34,572 nt of DNA from an uncultured Methanobrevibacter sp. (GTDB taxonomy: Archaea; Methanobacteriota; Methanobacteria; Methanobacteriales; Methanobacteriaceae). Under the pieces are notes generated by a model. The model did not search any database, had not been told where the DNA came from, and saw only the letters and a list, made by a program, of their open reading frames with translations. Where the stretch lies: NCBI GenBank assembly GCA_902796575.1, contig CADBPS010000014.1, positions 1 through 34,572 on the forward strand, read 5' to 3'. The number at the start of each line of letters is the position of its first letter. The stretch's first letter is position 1. A program made the position numbers and the translations under genes. This document shows positions 1 to 9,133 of the stretch, piece by piece.

Positions 1-296
1 ACTTTTATTAAATTTAATTAAATAATCATTATTTTATAGTTTTCACATATAACATACAATTATATAATTCATATTTTTAATTATTTTGTGGATGCGGATG
101 GTCACATTTTTTTAATTGTAGCATTCGTTTATATGATGGCTTTAAAAAATTATGGAAATTCAAAAAATATAAGAAAAAGCTATCAATCTTTTTTTTTAAA
201 ATGTATAACTTGTTTGATAATTTATTATTCATCAACAAATTGATATTAAAAAAGATATGTTAAATATGATGTTTTTATCCATAATTCTGATTTTTG
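1..296. other. AT-rich intergenic DNA, no recognised gene
   Basis: This stretch lies downstream of the methyltransferase gene and runs off the left edge of the window. A plus-strand reading frame of about 50 codons from a GTG near 88 to a TGA near 243 has no ribosome binding site and no recognisable motif. I see no RNA gene, no hairpin terminator and no repeat here. Confidence 0.5.
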
Positions 297-1115
297 TTAT
301 TTTTCCCACCAAATTAGAATCCAGTCTGCCTTATCCTTTTTATTGTATAATTTGCCTGTTTCGGAATCTTTAATCAATATTTTCTCCAAATATTCTCTCA
401 ATTTATTTTTTTCATCTGTATCTAGTAAATCAAGTCTAAATTTACCATTATCCATGGCCTCTTCAATCGAATCATATTCTCGGTATGTTTTAATGTTCAA
501 TCTTTCAACATTAGCGTAAATCCCCATATTGAATAAAATATTAAAAATATAATTGTGTCCTGGAAAATGCTTATTTTCATGGCCTATGTATTCATTAAAT
601 TCTCCTTCTATTTTCCAGTTTTCCGGACCGAATAATGTGATGAAAACATACTTATTTGCTATTTTATTGATTGTTTTCAGTGTTTTTTCTATGGGTATTA
701 TTCCGTTTAGTGATCTTGATGCCAAAACGATGTCATATGAACCAATTTCATCGTAGGTAATATCTTCTAAAGGTTTTAAAATGGTTTTGACATTTTCGAT
801 TTTTTGAGTTTCGGCTCTCTGATTAAGTAGCTCTAGCATTTTTGGAGATGAATCAATAGCTGTTATTTTTTTAACTTTTTTGGATAGGGGTAATGTTATT
901 GAACCTTCACCACAGCCCAAATCAAGCAGAGTGTCATTTTCATCCAGAATCAATTTGGAAAACAATAGCTGCTGATAATCATCCTTTTTCGCTCTTTTGT
1001 GAAATGATTCAGCTGCTTTATCCCAGTTTTTTCCACGATCTTCTTTTTCTTTTAGTTTGTATTCCCAAAACTTACTCCATTTTACTTCATTTGGATTTGT
1101 AATGCACTGTTTCAT
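297..1115 (-). CDS. class I SAM-dependent methyltransferase
   Basis: This 272-residue protein is a Rossmann-fold methyltransferase. Motif I is clear (LLDLGCGEGS, residues 63-72), followed by the acidic residue that binds the SAM ribose (AIDSS, D88). The N-terminal stretch NWDKAAESFHKRAKKDDY is typical of a small-molecule methyltransferase group common in methanogens; nothing seen identifies the substrate. The ATG overlaps the TGA of the upstream aldo/keto reductase gene as ATGA, and AAAGGTG sits upstream as ribosome binding site, so translation is probably coupled. It is the last gene of a three-gene minus-strand operon. Methyltransferase identity is secure from the motif; the specific role is unknown. 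Confidence 0.85.
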   Translation of the reverse strand: MKQCITNPNEVKWSKFWEYKLKEKEDRGKNWDKAAESFHKRAKKDDYQQLLFSKLILDENDTLLDLGCGEGSITLPLSKKVKKITAIDSSPKMLELLNQRAETQKIENVKTILKPLEDITYDEIGSYDIVLASRSLNGIIPIEKTLKTINKIANKYVFITLFGPENWKIEGEFNEYIGHENKHFPGHNYIFNILFNMGIYANVERLNIKTYREYDSIEEAMDNGKFRLDLLDTDEKNKLREYLEKILIKDSETGKLYNKKDKADWILIWWEK

Positions 1116-2113
1116 TTTTGCACCTTTAGGATATTCTGATAATCTTCATAATTTTCTTTCAGTAATCGTGGAATATTCAGTTCATATGGACATTTGCTCG
1201 TGCATGTCAGGCATTCTGTACATTCTTCTGTTTTATCCATTATTTTCTGATATTCTTCAGTTAGATATGGCTCTGACGGGAATCTTCTTATCCATAGTGA
1301 CATTCTGGCACACATACTTATGTTGATTTCCTGAGGACATGGCATGCAGTATCCGCATCCTCTACAAAAGTCTTTTTTTAATTCATTTCTATCTTTTTCG
1401 ATAATCTTTTTCAAATTTTCAGTTAATACTGTGTTTTTATCGTATGAGAGAAATTCTTTCAGCTCTTCCAGTTTTTGAATTCCCCATATTGGCAGTACAT
1501 TATCAAATTGGTTCATGTATGCATATGATGCTTTGGAGTTTCTAATTAACCCGCCTCCCATTGCTTTCATAGCTATAAAACCAACATTCAACTCTTTACA
1601 TCTTTTAACCAAATTGATTTCATCTTCACCGCTTAAATATGAAAATGGGTACTGTAGAGTTTCGTATAATCCGCTTTCTATTGCTTCATGTGCCATTGTG
1701 ATTTTGTGTGTTGTTAATCCGATATGTTTTATTTTACCTTCATTTTTTGCTTCCAATATTGCTTTATATAAGTCATCTTCTTGTTTTGGACAAAATGAAA
1801 TATTGTGGAACTGGTATAAGTCAAGATAGTCAGTTTTCATATTTTTAAGTGATGTTTCCAGGTCTTTGTGAAATTCCTCCACTTCCTCAGCTGCAGTTTT
1901 GCTTGCAAGATATGTGTCTTCCCGCACATCCTCTAATGCTTCACCAATTTTGCTTTCACTGTCCGTATAGTATCGTGCCGTATCGAAAAAATTTATCCCG
2001 TTTTCGTATGCATACTGCAGTATTTCAACTGAATCAGCTAAATTTCTTCTCTGAATTGGCAGTGCTCCAAATCCGTTTTTATTTATATTCAAGTTTGTTT
2101 TTCCAAGTATCAT
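1112..2113 (-). CDS. aldo/keto reductase with C-terminal ferredoxin-like domain
   Basis: The N-terminal ~230 residues form an aldo/keto reductase barrel with the usual tetrad D44, Y49, K72 and H103. The C-terminal ~100 residues carry two cysteine clusters, CRGCGYCMPCP and CTECLTCTSKCP, of the kind that bind 4Fe-4S clusters. This fusion is a known archaeal and clostridial AKR subfamily, expected to be a cytoplasmic oxidoreductase that can pass electrons between nicotinamide and Fe-S centres. I prefer the ATG at 2113: the frame stays open to a TTG at 2125, but that would overlap the TPR gene and has no better binding site. The substrate is unknown. It lies between a TPR protein and a methyltransferase in a tight operon. 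Confidence 0.88.
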   Translation of the reverse strand: MILGKTNLNINKNGFGALPIQRRNLADSVEILQYAYENGINFFDTARYYTDSESKIGEALEDVREDTYLASKTAAEEVEEFHKDLETSLKNMKTDYLDLYQFHNISFCPKQEDDLYKAILEAKNEGKIKHIGLTTHKITMAHEAIESGLYETLQYPFSYLSGEDEINLVKRCKELNVGFIAMKAMGGGLIRNSKASYAYMNQFDNVLPIWGIQKLEELKEFLSYDKNTVLTENLKKIIEKDRNELKKDFCRGCGYCMPCPQEINISMCARMSLWIRRFPSEPYLTEEYQKIMDKTEECTECLTCTSKCPYELNIPRLLKENYEDYQNILKVQK

Positions 2114-2114
2114 T

Positions 2115-3119
2115 TTAATAACCAAGTATTTTTAGTATAACATAAAAAATCATTATTATTATCAGTATGATTATTGATGTTCTTGCGGAGAAGAATCTTG
2201 TCTGTCTGAACTCTTCATCTTTTACTTCTCCTTTTTTCATTATTCTTTCCTTTTCAAATGAACATTTCTGATAAATTGATTCTAAATCTTTTGGTAATCT
2301 TCCATGTTCATTTAACATATTTATGGTTTTATTTAAATATTTAATGGCTTCCTGTTCTTTATTAAGATTTATACAGCAGAATGCTGCTTTATAATTAAAG
2401 TTTGTAACCAATTCCAAGTTGTCTGATGCTTTTTTTTCATAGGAAATACAGTCATTATATAATCTTAAAGCCTGTTTGTATTGTTTCATTTCATATAATG
2501 CATCGGCTTTTGAATTTAATCCGGTTAATGTGTCTTCATTTTCAAGGGATTTGTCCAGATATTCTATTGCCTTTCTGTTATCACCGTTTTTTTGAAGCAT
2601 CTGTCCCTTGTACAAATCCAGCTTTGCATCTGAACCGTATGTTTTTTCATAGCTGTTCAGTTCATCTAATGCTTTTTCATACCTTTTGGCCTGTATCAGT
2701 AATTCAATTTTACCCATTTTCACTTCTTTTTTTGATATTCTGGGTTTTTCAATAGCTGAATATGATTTGTATTTTTCTTCGGCCTTTTCCATATATTCAA
2801 TAGCTTCATCAACTTCATTTTTATTGAATCTTGACAGTGCCTTGTCACACAGGACATTTATTGATCGGGGCTGTTTTTCAAGATATTTGTCAAAGTACTT
2901 TTCACCGTAGTCTCCATTGTCATGATTTTCATCAAAATACTGATAGTACATTCCTTTTTCCTCAATTGCTGGAATGTAATCTCTGTCAATCAGCAAATCC
3001 AATATGGCGAGATAGGTCTCGATATCATCTTTTGAATGTCTTTTTTTAGCCAGTTTGAGGGCTTCTTCATAATTTTCGTCATCTATATATAGTTCTGCCG
3101 TTTTAATGCTATCATTCAT
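2115..3119 (-). CDS. TPR-repeat protein with C-terminal membrane anchor
   Basis: This 334-residue protein is mostly helical. It contains several tetratricopeptide-like units with the usual small/aromatic spacing, for example around KYLEKQPRSINVLCDKALSR, DEAIEYMEKAEEKY, KAIEYLDKSLENED and EAIKYLNKTINML. The last ~22 residues (SIIILIIIMIFYVILKILGY) form one hydrophobic helix after a basic stretch (RQTRFFSARTS), so it looks tail-anchored with the repeats in the cytoplasm. TPR proteins are protein-binding scaffolds; the partner is unknown. It is the first gene of the operon with the aldo/keto reductase and methyltransferase, and is divergent from gltX over 134 bp. Confidence 0.85.
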   Translation of the reverse strand: MNDSIKTAELYIDDENYEEALKLAKKRHSKDDIETYLAILDLLIDRDYIPAIEEKGMYYQYFDENHDNGDYGEKYFDKYLEKQPRSINVLCDKALSRFNKNEVDEAIEYMEKAEEKYKSYSAIEKPRISKKEVKMGKIELLIQAKRYEKALDELNSYEKTYGSDAKLDLYKGQMLQKNGDNRKAIEYLDKSLENEDTLTGLNSKADALYEMKQYKQALRLYNDCISYEKKASDNLELVTNFNYKAAFCCINLNKEQEAIKYLNKTINMLNEHGRLPKDLESIYQKCSFEKERIMKKGEVKDEEFRQTRFFSARTSIIILIIIMIFYVILKILGY

Positions 3120-3175
3120 TTTACCTACCCTTTTATATTCTCCCCTCTTTTTTTCTTTAATACTACTCTGCTTAA

Positions 3176-3188
3176 TATTTATATATTC
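3176..3188 (+). promoter_or_regulatory. TATA box for gltX
   Basis: The run ATTTATATATTC matches an archaeal TATA box. It predicts a transcript start near 3208 and a leader of about 45 nt before the gltX ATG at 3254. A weak GTGAT ribosome binding site sits at 3243-3247, six bases before that ATG. Confidence 0.5.
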
Positions 3189-3253
3189 TTAATTAAATAG
3201 ATTATTACGTTACTGTTTTTATTATTTACATAAATTTAAGTTGTGATGATTAA

Positions 3254-4921
3254 ATGAATGATTTGGAAGAAATTGTATATAAACATGCTTTAGTGAATGC
3301 TGCTAAACATAAAGGAAATGCAAACCCTGGTGCTGTAATCGGTTCTATTATGAGTCAGGAACCGGAACTTAGAAAAAGAGGAAAAGAAATAGGTTCATTG
3401 GCCGGTAAGATTGTGGCTCAAGTTAATAATTTGTCAGCTGATGAGCAGGCAAGTGAAATGGAAAAATATAATCTTGAGATTCGTGAAAAAAAGCATGTCA
3501 AGGAAGTCGGACTTCAGGAATTGCCTGGCAGTCATGATAATATTGTAATGCGTTTTGCTCCCAATCCAAGCGGACCTCTTCATATTGGTCATGCAAGATC
3601 TGCCGTTCCCAACGGGGAGTATGTCAAAAGGCATAATGGAAAATTAATTTTAAGGATTGAGGATACTGATCCCAAAAGGGTTTATGAACCTGCATATGAT
3701 ATGATTCCTGAGGATTTAAAGTGGCTGGGCATTAATCCTGATGAAATCATCTTTCAGTCAGACAGATTTGAAATCTATTATGATTATGCCCGTCAGTTAA
3801 TTGAAAAAGGTGCTGCATACATGTGTACATGTGATGGAGCCACTTTTAAACAGCTTAAGGATAACTGCCAGCCATGTCCGTGCAGAGATAATTCCGTTGA
3901 AGAAAATCTTAAATTGTGGCATGAATTTGATAAGATGGATGCTGGTGAGGCTGTTTTAAGGGTAAAAACTGATATTAATCATAAAAATCCCGCCATTCGT
4001 GACTGGGTTGCAATGAGACTTGTTGATGAAACACATCCTCGGCTGAAAAACAAGTACAGAATATATCCTATGATGAACTTCTCCGTTGCGGTTGATGACC
4101 ATCTTATGGGCATGACACATGTTCTGAGGGGAAAGGATCATCTTGCAAATACTGAAAAGCAAAAATATCTTTACAATCATATGGGATGGGATTTACCGGA
4201 ATACATACATTACGGTCGATTGAAAATGGAAGATATTGCTCTCAGCACATCAAAGGCATTGGAAGGCATTGAAAGTGGAATTTACAGTGGATGGGATGAT
4301 CCTAGACTTGGAACATTAAGGGCAATAGCCAGACGTGGAATCAACCCTAAGTCAATTTATGATTTAATCACTGAAATCGGAGTTAAAATGGCCGATTCCG
4401 CTATCAGCTGGAAGAAAATTTATGGACTGAACCGTAATCTGATTGAACCGGTAGCCAACAGATATTTCTTCGTTGAAAATCCCCAACTGATTGAAATTGA
4501 AGGATACGACGGCGGAGATATGATTATTGAAAGATCGTTGCACGGCGATCATCTGGACCGTGGAAACAGATTGCTTCCATTTAACGGCACTGCATATATT
4601 GCAGATGAGGATATTAATGACGGTATTTTCAGACTGATGGATGCTGTTAACGTTAATATTGATGGGGATAAAATTACCTATAATTCAACTTCATTTGAAG
4701 ATGCACGGGAAGTGAAGGCCAAAATTATTCAGTGGATACCTGCTGAGGACAACGTCAGTGTTACTATAGTTATGGATGACGCATCCACCAAAAAGGGTCT
4801 GGGCGAATCGTCTTTAAAAGATTTAAAAGTTGGAGATGTTGTTCAGTTTGAAAGGATTGGATTTGCACGTTTGGATGAAATAGCTGATGATGAGCTAATT
4901 TTCTACTTTGCCCACAAGTAA
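3254..4921 (+). CDS. gltX: glutamyl-tRNA synthetase (archaeal type)
   Basis: This class I aminoacyl-tRNA synthetase charges tRNA with glutamate. The nucleotide-binding signature FAPNPSGPLHIGH (residues 101-113) holds the HIGH motif, and LSTSK near residue 330 is the KMSKS equivalent in its archaeal form. The archaeal/eukaryotic N-terminal extension (residues 1-95) and the C-terminal beta-barrel anticodon domain are both present; 555 residues is normal for the archaeal enzyme. Methanogens lack GlnRS and use this enzyme in a non-discriminating way together with GatDE, so it probably also makes Glu-tRNAGln (established for the group, not seen here). A TATA box lies near 3180. A small unknown gene follows after 9 bp. 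Confidence 0.97.
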   Translation: MNDLEEIVYKHALVNAAKHKGNANPGAVIGSIMSQEPELRKRGKEIGSLAGKIVAQVNNLSADEQASEMEKYNLEIREKKHVKEVGLQELPGSHDNIVMRFAPNPSGPLHIGHARSAVPNGEYVKRHNGKLILRIEDTDPKRVYEPAYDMIPEDLKWLGINPDEIIFQSDRFEIYYDYARQLIEKGAAYMCTCDGATFKQLKDNCQPCPCRDNSVEENLKLWHEFDKMDAGEAVLRVKTDINHKNPAIRDWVAMRLVDETHPRLKNKYRIYPMMNFSVAVDDHLMGMTHVLRGKDHLANTEKQKYLYNHMGWDLPEYIHYGRLKMEDIALSTSKALEGIESGIYSGWDDPRLGTLRAIARRGINPKSIYDLITEIGVKMADSAISWKKIYGLNRNLIEPVANRYFFVENPQLIEIEGYDGGDMIIERSLHGDHLDRGNRLLPFNGTAYIADEDINDGIFRLMDAVNVNIDGDKITYNSTSFEDAREVKAKIIQWIPAEDNVSVTIVMDDASTKKGLGESSLKDLKVGDVVQFERIGFARLDEIADDELIFYFAHK

Positions 4922-4930
4922 GGTGGTTTA

Positions 4931-5401
4931 ATGACACTGTTCACTAACGGTTATGTTAGCCTTAAAACATTCGATGATTTTGAAATAATCCCCAACAAGG
5001 GAGATTTTGTTGAACTGTCGCTTGTAAATGCAAAAATCCCAATGACAGTTAAATTTTCTATTGTCCCGACACCTTCCAATCTCGTTGATTTTAAAAATCA
5101 CACAGAATCAAACATATCTCAAAACAAAAGTATAACTATGATTGCTTCTGATTTCATAGCCATAAACGAAGACATTTATTATATGGCAGTATCTGTTATC
5201 AGCAATGGTGAAAGTGAAATTCGAAGAAATGAATTTATGTTTATTAAGGATGACAACCTCTATGATTTTGAATTTGTCTATCCTTATGCTGAAGCGGAGC
5301 TGGATGATTTTTATTTGAACATTATCCGTTCAATGGATATTAAAAGGCCAAAGTATATTTTAAGTGATGATTCATACAAAATCAATGAAGGGGAGTTATA
5401 A
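4931..5401 (+). CDS. hypothetical protein downstream of gltX
   Basis: This 156-residue protein is not recognised. It begins 9 bp after gltX, with AAGGTGG just before the ATG as ribosome binding site, so it is very likely cotranscribed and probably translationally coupled. The sequence is acidic and beta-rich in its first half (alternating hydrophobics around GYVSLKTFDDFEIIPNKGDF) with an acidic C-terminus (YPYAEAELDDFY). No signal peptide, membrane segment or metal-binding cluster is visible. Convergent with the CitG-like gene, whose stop lies 9 bp away. Confidence 0.8.
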   Translation: MTLFTNGYVSLKTFDDFEIIPNKGDFVELSLVNAKIPMTVKFSIVPTPSNLVDFKNHTESNISQNKSITMIASDFIAINEDIYYMAVSVISNGESEIRRNEFMFIKDDNLYDFEFVYPYAEAELDDFYLNIIRSMDIKRPKYILSDDSYKINEGEL

Positions 5402-5410
5402 TAAATCTCC

Positions 5411-6286
5411 CTAAAAATTTGATTTTATGTTGCTTATAAAAATAGCTGTTGCTGTTAAATCGGCGGTAGTTCCAGGGTTTAATTTGTTTTCATATAAATA
5501 ATCGTCGAATTCCTTAAGTCTTTCGTGAAAATCATCATCATTTTTCATTTTAAGCAAATCTCGTGTCATCATCGATACTTTCAAAGCTTCTTCTTCACCG
5601 TATTTTCTTGTTATTAGAGTATCTGGAACCTGGGATAATATTGTCAAAAAGGTCAAAACACAGGCTTCATTTAATGATTTTTCCTTTTTAAGTTCGTGAT
5701 ATGTGGGATATCCAAGTTCAAATGAAATTGGCATATCTGAGGTCATTTCCCGACCCAAAATATCTCTTGGAGCTGAAATTTTTAAAACATCCCACATGGT
5801 CTGATTATTTTTTCTTAATTCATCTTTGGCACTGTCTGAAGTTACATCATATTCTTCCTCTTCACCCATTCCTCCGGCAGCTGCAATATTGATGGCATCA
5901 TACAGGTCGCATGCATCATCCACATTCGTATTCTTCATTAATACAACAACGTTATTTCTTATTTCATCAAAGTCACTGCTGATTGAAGCTGCAGCTGCAA
6001 TTGGTGTAATCATCATTAGTATCCCCAGATTTGTGTTTTCACCAACCCATTTGTCGGTTTCACTTACTCCTTCAAGGATATATTTGCCCAGTCTAGGGTT
6101 TTCAACATCAACATCTGTGGCGGCCCTGCGGATGCTGTCTCCAATTACAATCCCGCTGATTATAAAGTCCTCGAATTTCATGTCATCATAATCTCTTGTT
6201 CTGTGGACATTTCCAGGCTTGGGATAGCCGCTTACTTCAAGTGCCGATGCGATTTGAGCAATCTGAGCTATTTTATCCGCATTCAT
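5411..6286 (-). CDS. CitG/MdcB-like triphosphoribosyl-dephospho-CoA synthase family protein
   Basis: The 291-residue protein carries the family hallmark near its N-terminus ([17 protein letters not shown], residues 13-29), followed by the mostly helical acidic body typical of the family. Characterised members (CitG, MdcB) make the triphosphoribosyl-dephospho-CoA prosthetic-group precursor of citrate lyase or malonate decarboxylase. No citrate lyase or malonate decarboxylase gene is in this window, so the archaeal role may differ. Its ATG overlaps the hemB TGA as ATGA, so the two are translationally coupled. The family call is firm; the reaction is uncertain. Confidence 0.85.
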   Translation of the reverse strand: MNADKIAQIAQIASALEVSGYPKPGNVHRTRDYDDMKFEDFIISGIVIGDSIRRAATDVDVENPRLGKYILEGVSETDKWVGENTNLGILMMITPIAAAASISSDFDEIRNNVVVLMKNTNVDDACDLYDAINIAAAGGMGEEEEYDVTSDSAKDELRKNNQTMWDVLKISAPRDILGREMTSDMPISFELGYPTYHELKKEKSLNEACVLTFLTILSQVPDTLITRKYGEEEALKVSMMTRDLLKMKNDDDFHERLKEFDDYLYENKLNPGTTADLTATAIFISNIKSNF

Positions 6287-7287
6287 TCTATCATGTCCTC
6301 CATTAATACTTTAGCTGCAAAATTTGTGATGATTAAATCTGCACCAGCCCTTTTAATTGAAAGCAAACTTTCCATTATTGCTCTTTCGGTTAAATATCCT
6401 TTTTCAATAGCTGCCATTATCATTGAAAATTCTCCGCTAACATTATACGCGACTAAAGGCAGCATAAACTCATCCTTTACATTTCGGACAATGTCAAGAT
6501 ATGGCAGTGCAGGTTTCACCATTAAAAAATCACATCCTTCAATCATATCCAGTTCGCATTCACGGATTGCTTCAACTGCATTTGCAGGGTCCATCTGATA
6601 GCTTTTTCGATCTCCTTTATGTGGAGATGAGCAGGCTGCCTGACGGAAGGGTTCATAAAATGCAGATGCATATTTGGCGGAGTAGGACATTATCATTACA
6701 TTGTAAAATCCATTTTCATCCAGGGCTTTTCTGATGGCATCTACTCTTCCATCCATCATATCTGAAGGTGCCACGATATCTGCACCTGCACGGGCATGGG
6801 ATAAAGCCACTTTTGCAATGTATTCCAGGGAATCATCATTCAATATTTCAATTCCATCATCCATATTGTCATTTTCCTTAATCAGACCGCAGTGGCCGTG
6901 GGATGTGTATTGGCACAGGCAAACATCACTTATAACTACAAGATTTGTCTGTTTTTTAAGTTCCCTTACTGCTTTTTGAACAATCCCATTGTCTGCATAA
7001 TCAGGTGTTGCTATTTCATCTTTTTCATCTTCTTTAGGTATTCCAAAAACGATTATTGATTTCAGTCCCTTTTTTTCCAGCTCTTTTGCAAATTCAACAC
7101 CGCTTTCAAGTGAGTATCTGTATTCTCCCGGAAGTGAAGATATTTCTTCTTTTTCACCAGGCTTTAATTCATCCTTAAAATAGATTGGATATATTAAATC
7201 TTCCTTTTGAAGTTTTGTTTCACGAACAATATCACGTATTTTCGAATTTTGTCTTAGCCTTCTCATTCTTGTAACTGGATAGTGCAT
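6283..7287 (-). CDS. hemB: delta-aminolevulinic acid dehydratase (porphobilinogen synthase)
   Basis: HemB condenses two 5-aminolevulinate molecules to porphobilinogen, the first shared step toward F430, cobamides and siroheme in methanogens. The metal-binding cysteines are in [15 protein letters not shown] (C123, C125, C133), which points to a zinc-type enzyme. The two active-site lysines are K205 (SAKYAS) and K258 ([10 protein letters not shown]), the latter being the Schiff-base residue. 334 residues is full length. It is the middle gene of a minus-strand operon, 14 bp after the glycosylase gene and overlapping the CitG-like gene by 4 bp. Confidence 0.97.
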   Translation of the reverse strand: MHYPVTRMRRLRQNSKIRDIVRETKLQKEDLIYPIYFKDELKPGEKEEISSLPGEYRYSLESGVEFAKELEKKGLKSIIVFGIPKEDEKDEIATPDYADNGIVQKAVRELKKQTNLVVISDVCLCQYTSHGHCGLIKENDNMDDGIEILNDDSLEYIAKVALSHARAGADIVAPSDMMDGRVDAIRKALDENGFYNVMIMSYSAKYASAFYEPFRQAACSSPHKGDRKSYQMDPANAVEAIRECELDMIEGCDFLMVKPALPYLDIVRNVKDEFMLPLVAYNVSGEFSMIMAAIEKGYLTERAIMESLLSIKRAGADLIITNFAAKVLMEDMIE

Positions 7288-7301
7288 TTTTTTTCACCTT
7301 T

Positions 7302-8003
7302 TTATAATTTGAATTTATTTAAAATATTGTCATTAATCCCATATGGTTTTTTTGAATAATAGTTTTTTGCATGCTCTACAATCAGTGCATGGTACTCCTG
7401 ATACTCACCAGTGTCTCCCTTAAAATTACTTTCAAATTCCTTTTTAATTTTAGTGTAACTGTCATTTTCACTGATATATCCAAGATATGAAAATATTCTT
7501 CGTGTATATGCATCAACAACAAATTCCTTTTCATTATATGCATACAGTAAGATTGAATCTGCAGTTTCAGGACCTATTCCTTTCACTTCAAGCAGTTTTT
7601 TTCTTCGAGGAGTTTCACTGCCGAGGGTGAGATAAAATTGAGTTATGTTTATCAGATAATCATACTTCTGATTATAGTATCCTGAAGGTTTAATAGCTTC
7701 TTTAATTTCTTCTTCATCTTTTTCAAGGATTTTTCCCGGGTTTAAATCCGCTGTTTTTTGAAGGTTTTCCAGAGACTTTTCAGCCTGGGGCCAGGAAGTG
7801 TTCTGTGTCAGCACTGCACCAAGTATTATTTCGTATTTTTCGTTTTCATTTCTTGGAAATGAGTAATCTCCCGGATGATATCCGTTAACTGATCCTGTTT
7901 TGGTCGGATTATTTCCTTTAAATGTGATGATGGGCCACCATCCCTGATAGGAGTATGTATCAAGCAGTGTTTCGTATATTTCATTAAATGTCATATTTAA
8001 CAT
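7302..8003 (-). CDS. HhH-GPD DNA glycosylase, endonuclease III/MagIII-like, lacking the Fe-S cluster
   Basis: This 233-residue protein belongs to the endonuclease III superfamily. It has the LGAVLTQNTSW block (residues 61-71), a helix-hairpin-helix around LLEVKGIGPETADS (137-150) and the catalytic aspartate D164 in VVDAYTRR. The four C-terminal cysteines of endonuclease III are absent; the whole protein has no cysteine. That combination resembles the 3-methyladenine glycosylase MagIII and its archaeal relatives rather than Nth. Expected role is base excision repair of alkylated or otherwise damaged bases. An alternative start is the ATG at 7994. It heads the operon with hemB. Confidence 0.85.
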   Translation of the reverse strand: MLNMTFNEIYETLLDTYSYQGWWPIITFKGNNPTKTGSVNGYHPGDYSFPRNENEKYEIILGAVLTQNTSWPQAEKSLENLQKTADLNPGKILEKDEEEIKEAIKPSGYYNQKYDYLINITQFYLTLGSETPRRKKLLEVKGIGPETADSILLYAYNEKEFVVDAYTRRIFSYLGYISENDSYTKIKKEFESNFKGDTGEYQEYHALIVEHAKNYYSKKPYGINDNILNKFKL

Positions 8004-8033
8004 ATTAATAGTTTAAATCATATATAAATTAGT
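8004..8033. promoter_or_regulatory. 30-bp divergent promoter between the glycosylase operon and aroC
   Basis: Only 30 bp separate two divergent start codons. The TATA-like CATATATAAATT (8020-8030), read on the minus strand, predicts a start near 7998, close to the in-frame ATG at 7994. For aroC a weaker TATA-like run lies at 8002-8010. Neither start codon has a ribosome binding site, which suggests leaderless or nearly leaderless transcripts in both directions (inference). Confidence 0.45.
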
Positions 8034-9128
8034 ATGTCAAATAGAATTGGGGAAAAATTTCAAATAACTACTTTCGGCTCCAGTCACGGCAAGGCTGTGG
8101 GGGCTGTTGTTGACGGATGTCCTGCTAATCTTGAACTGGATACATCAGACATTCAAAGTGAACTGGATAAGCGAAGGCCAGGTACAAGTGCGGTAACCAC
8201 CTCCCGCAGTGAGGATGATATGGTTCAAATTTTATCAGGTGTTTTCAACGGAAAGACGGATGGAACACCTATTGCTGCTGTTGTTTTTAACAAAAATCAA
8301 CATTCCAAGGATTATTCTCCTTTTGAACATACGCCACGTCCTTCTCATGGTGATTTTGCATGGATGAGCAAATACGGCAACTATGACTACAGAGGAGGCG
8401 GCCGGGGCAGCGGCAGAGTAACCATAGGTCATGTTATTGGAGGTGCAATAGCTAAAAAACTTTTAAAAACACAGGGAATTGAAGTTGTTTCTCATGTAGT
8501 TCAGATTGGCGATATTATTTCAGATGAGAAAGATTTAAACATTATCAAAAGCAATATAGATAAAAATCCTATTCGATGTGGGGATTTGGATGCTGCCTCT
8601 AAAATGGAGGAACTGATTCTTTTAAAGAAAAGTGAGGGGGATTCTGTTGGTGGTGTTGTTGAAACGGTAGTGACAGGTGTGCCTGCAGGAATTGGAGAAC
8701 CGGTTTTTGAGAGAATTGACGGTGACTTGGCAAGAATTTTAATGAATATCGGTGCAGTTAAAGGCGTTGAAATCGGTCTGGGCTTTGGAGTTGCAGATAA
8801 ATGCGCATCCCAAATCAATGATGAATATTATATTGACGGAGAAAATGTTAAAACATTATCCAATCATTCCGGCGGCATAATAGGTGGGATGTCAAATTCA
8901 ATGCCTATTGTATCCAGAATTGCCGTTAAACCAACTCCTTCTATTTCCAAACCTCAGTGTTCTGTTAATTTGGAAAAGATGTGTGATGAAAAAATAGAGA
9001 TTAAAGGAAGGCATGACCCGTGCATCTGTCCGAGAGTAACGGTTGTTGCTGAATCATCAACAGCTATTGTCATTGCCGATCATATGATTCGTTCCGGATT
9101 CATACATCCTAGTAATTTAAAAATTTAA
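8034..9128 (+). CDS. aroC: chorismate synthase
   Basis: AroC eliminates phosphate from 5-enolpyruvylshikimate-3-phosphate using reduced FMN, the last shikimate step toward aromatic amino acids. All signatures are present: [19 protein letters not shown] at the N-terminus, [16 protein letters not shown], the glycine-rich [15 protein letters not shown], and the C-terminal [16 protein letters not shown]. 364 residues is normal. The start at 8034 fits the family N-terminus; there is no ribosome binding site before it, so it may be translated leaderless. It converges with the metallo-beta-lactamase gene, whose stop is 5 bp away. Confidence 0.97.
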   Translation: MSNRIGEKFQITTFGSSHGKAVGAVVDGCPANLELDTSDIQSELDKRRPGTSAVTTSRSEDDMVQILSGVFNGKTDGTPIAAVVFNKNQHSKDYSPFEHTPRPSHGDFAWMSKYGNYDYRGGGRGSGRVTIGHVIGGAIAKKLLKTQGIEVVSHVVQIGDIISDEKDLNIIKSNIDKNPIRCGDLDAASKMEELILLKKSEGDSVGGVVETVVTGVPAGIGEPVFERIDGDLARILMNIGAVKGVEIGLGFGVADKCASQINDEYYIDGENVKTLSNHSGGIIGGMSNSMPIVSRIAVKPTPSISKPQCSVNLEKMCDEKIEIKGRHDPCICPRVTVVAESSTAIVIADHMIRSGFIHPSNLKI

Positions 9129-9133
9129 TATTT

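Noticed and set aside
3434-4552. Minus-strand frames within gltX, and similar opposite-strand frames within aroC, the acyl-CoA synthetase and dapL
   Set aside because: All lie antisense to genes with unmistakable family motifs and have no binding sites or domains of their own.
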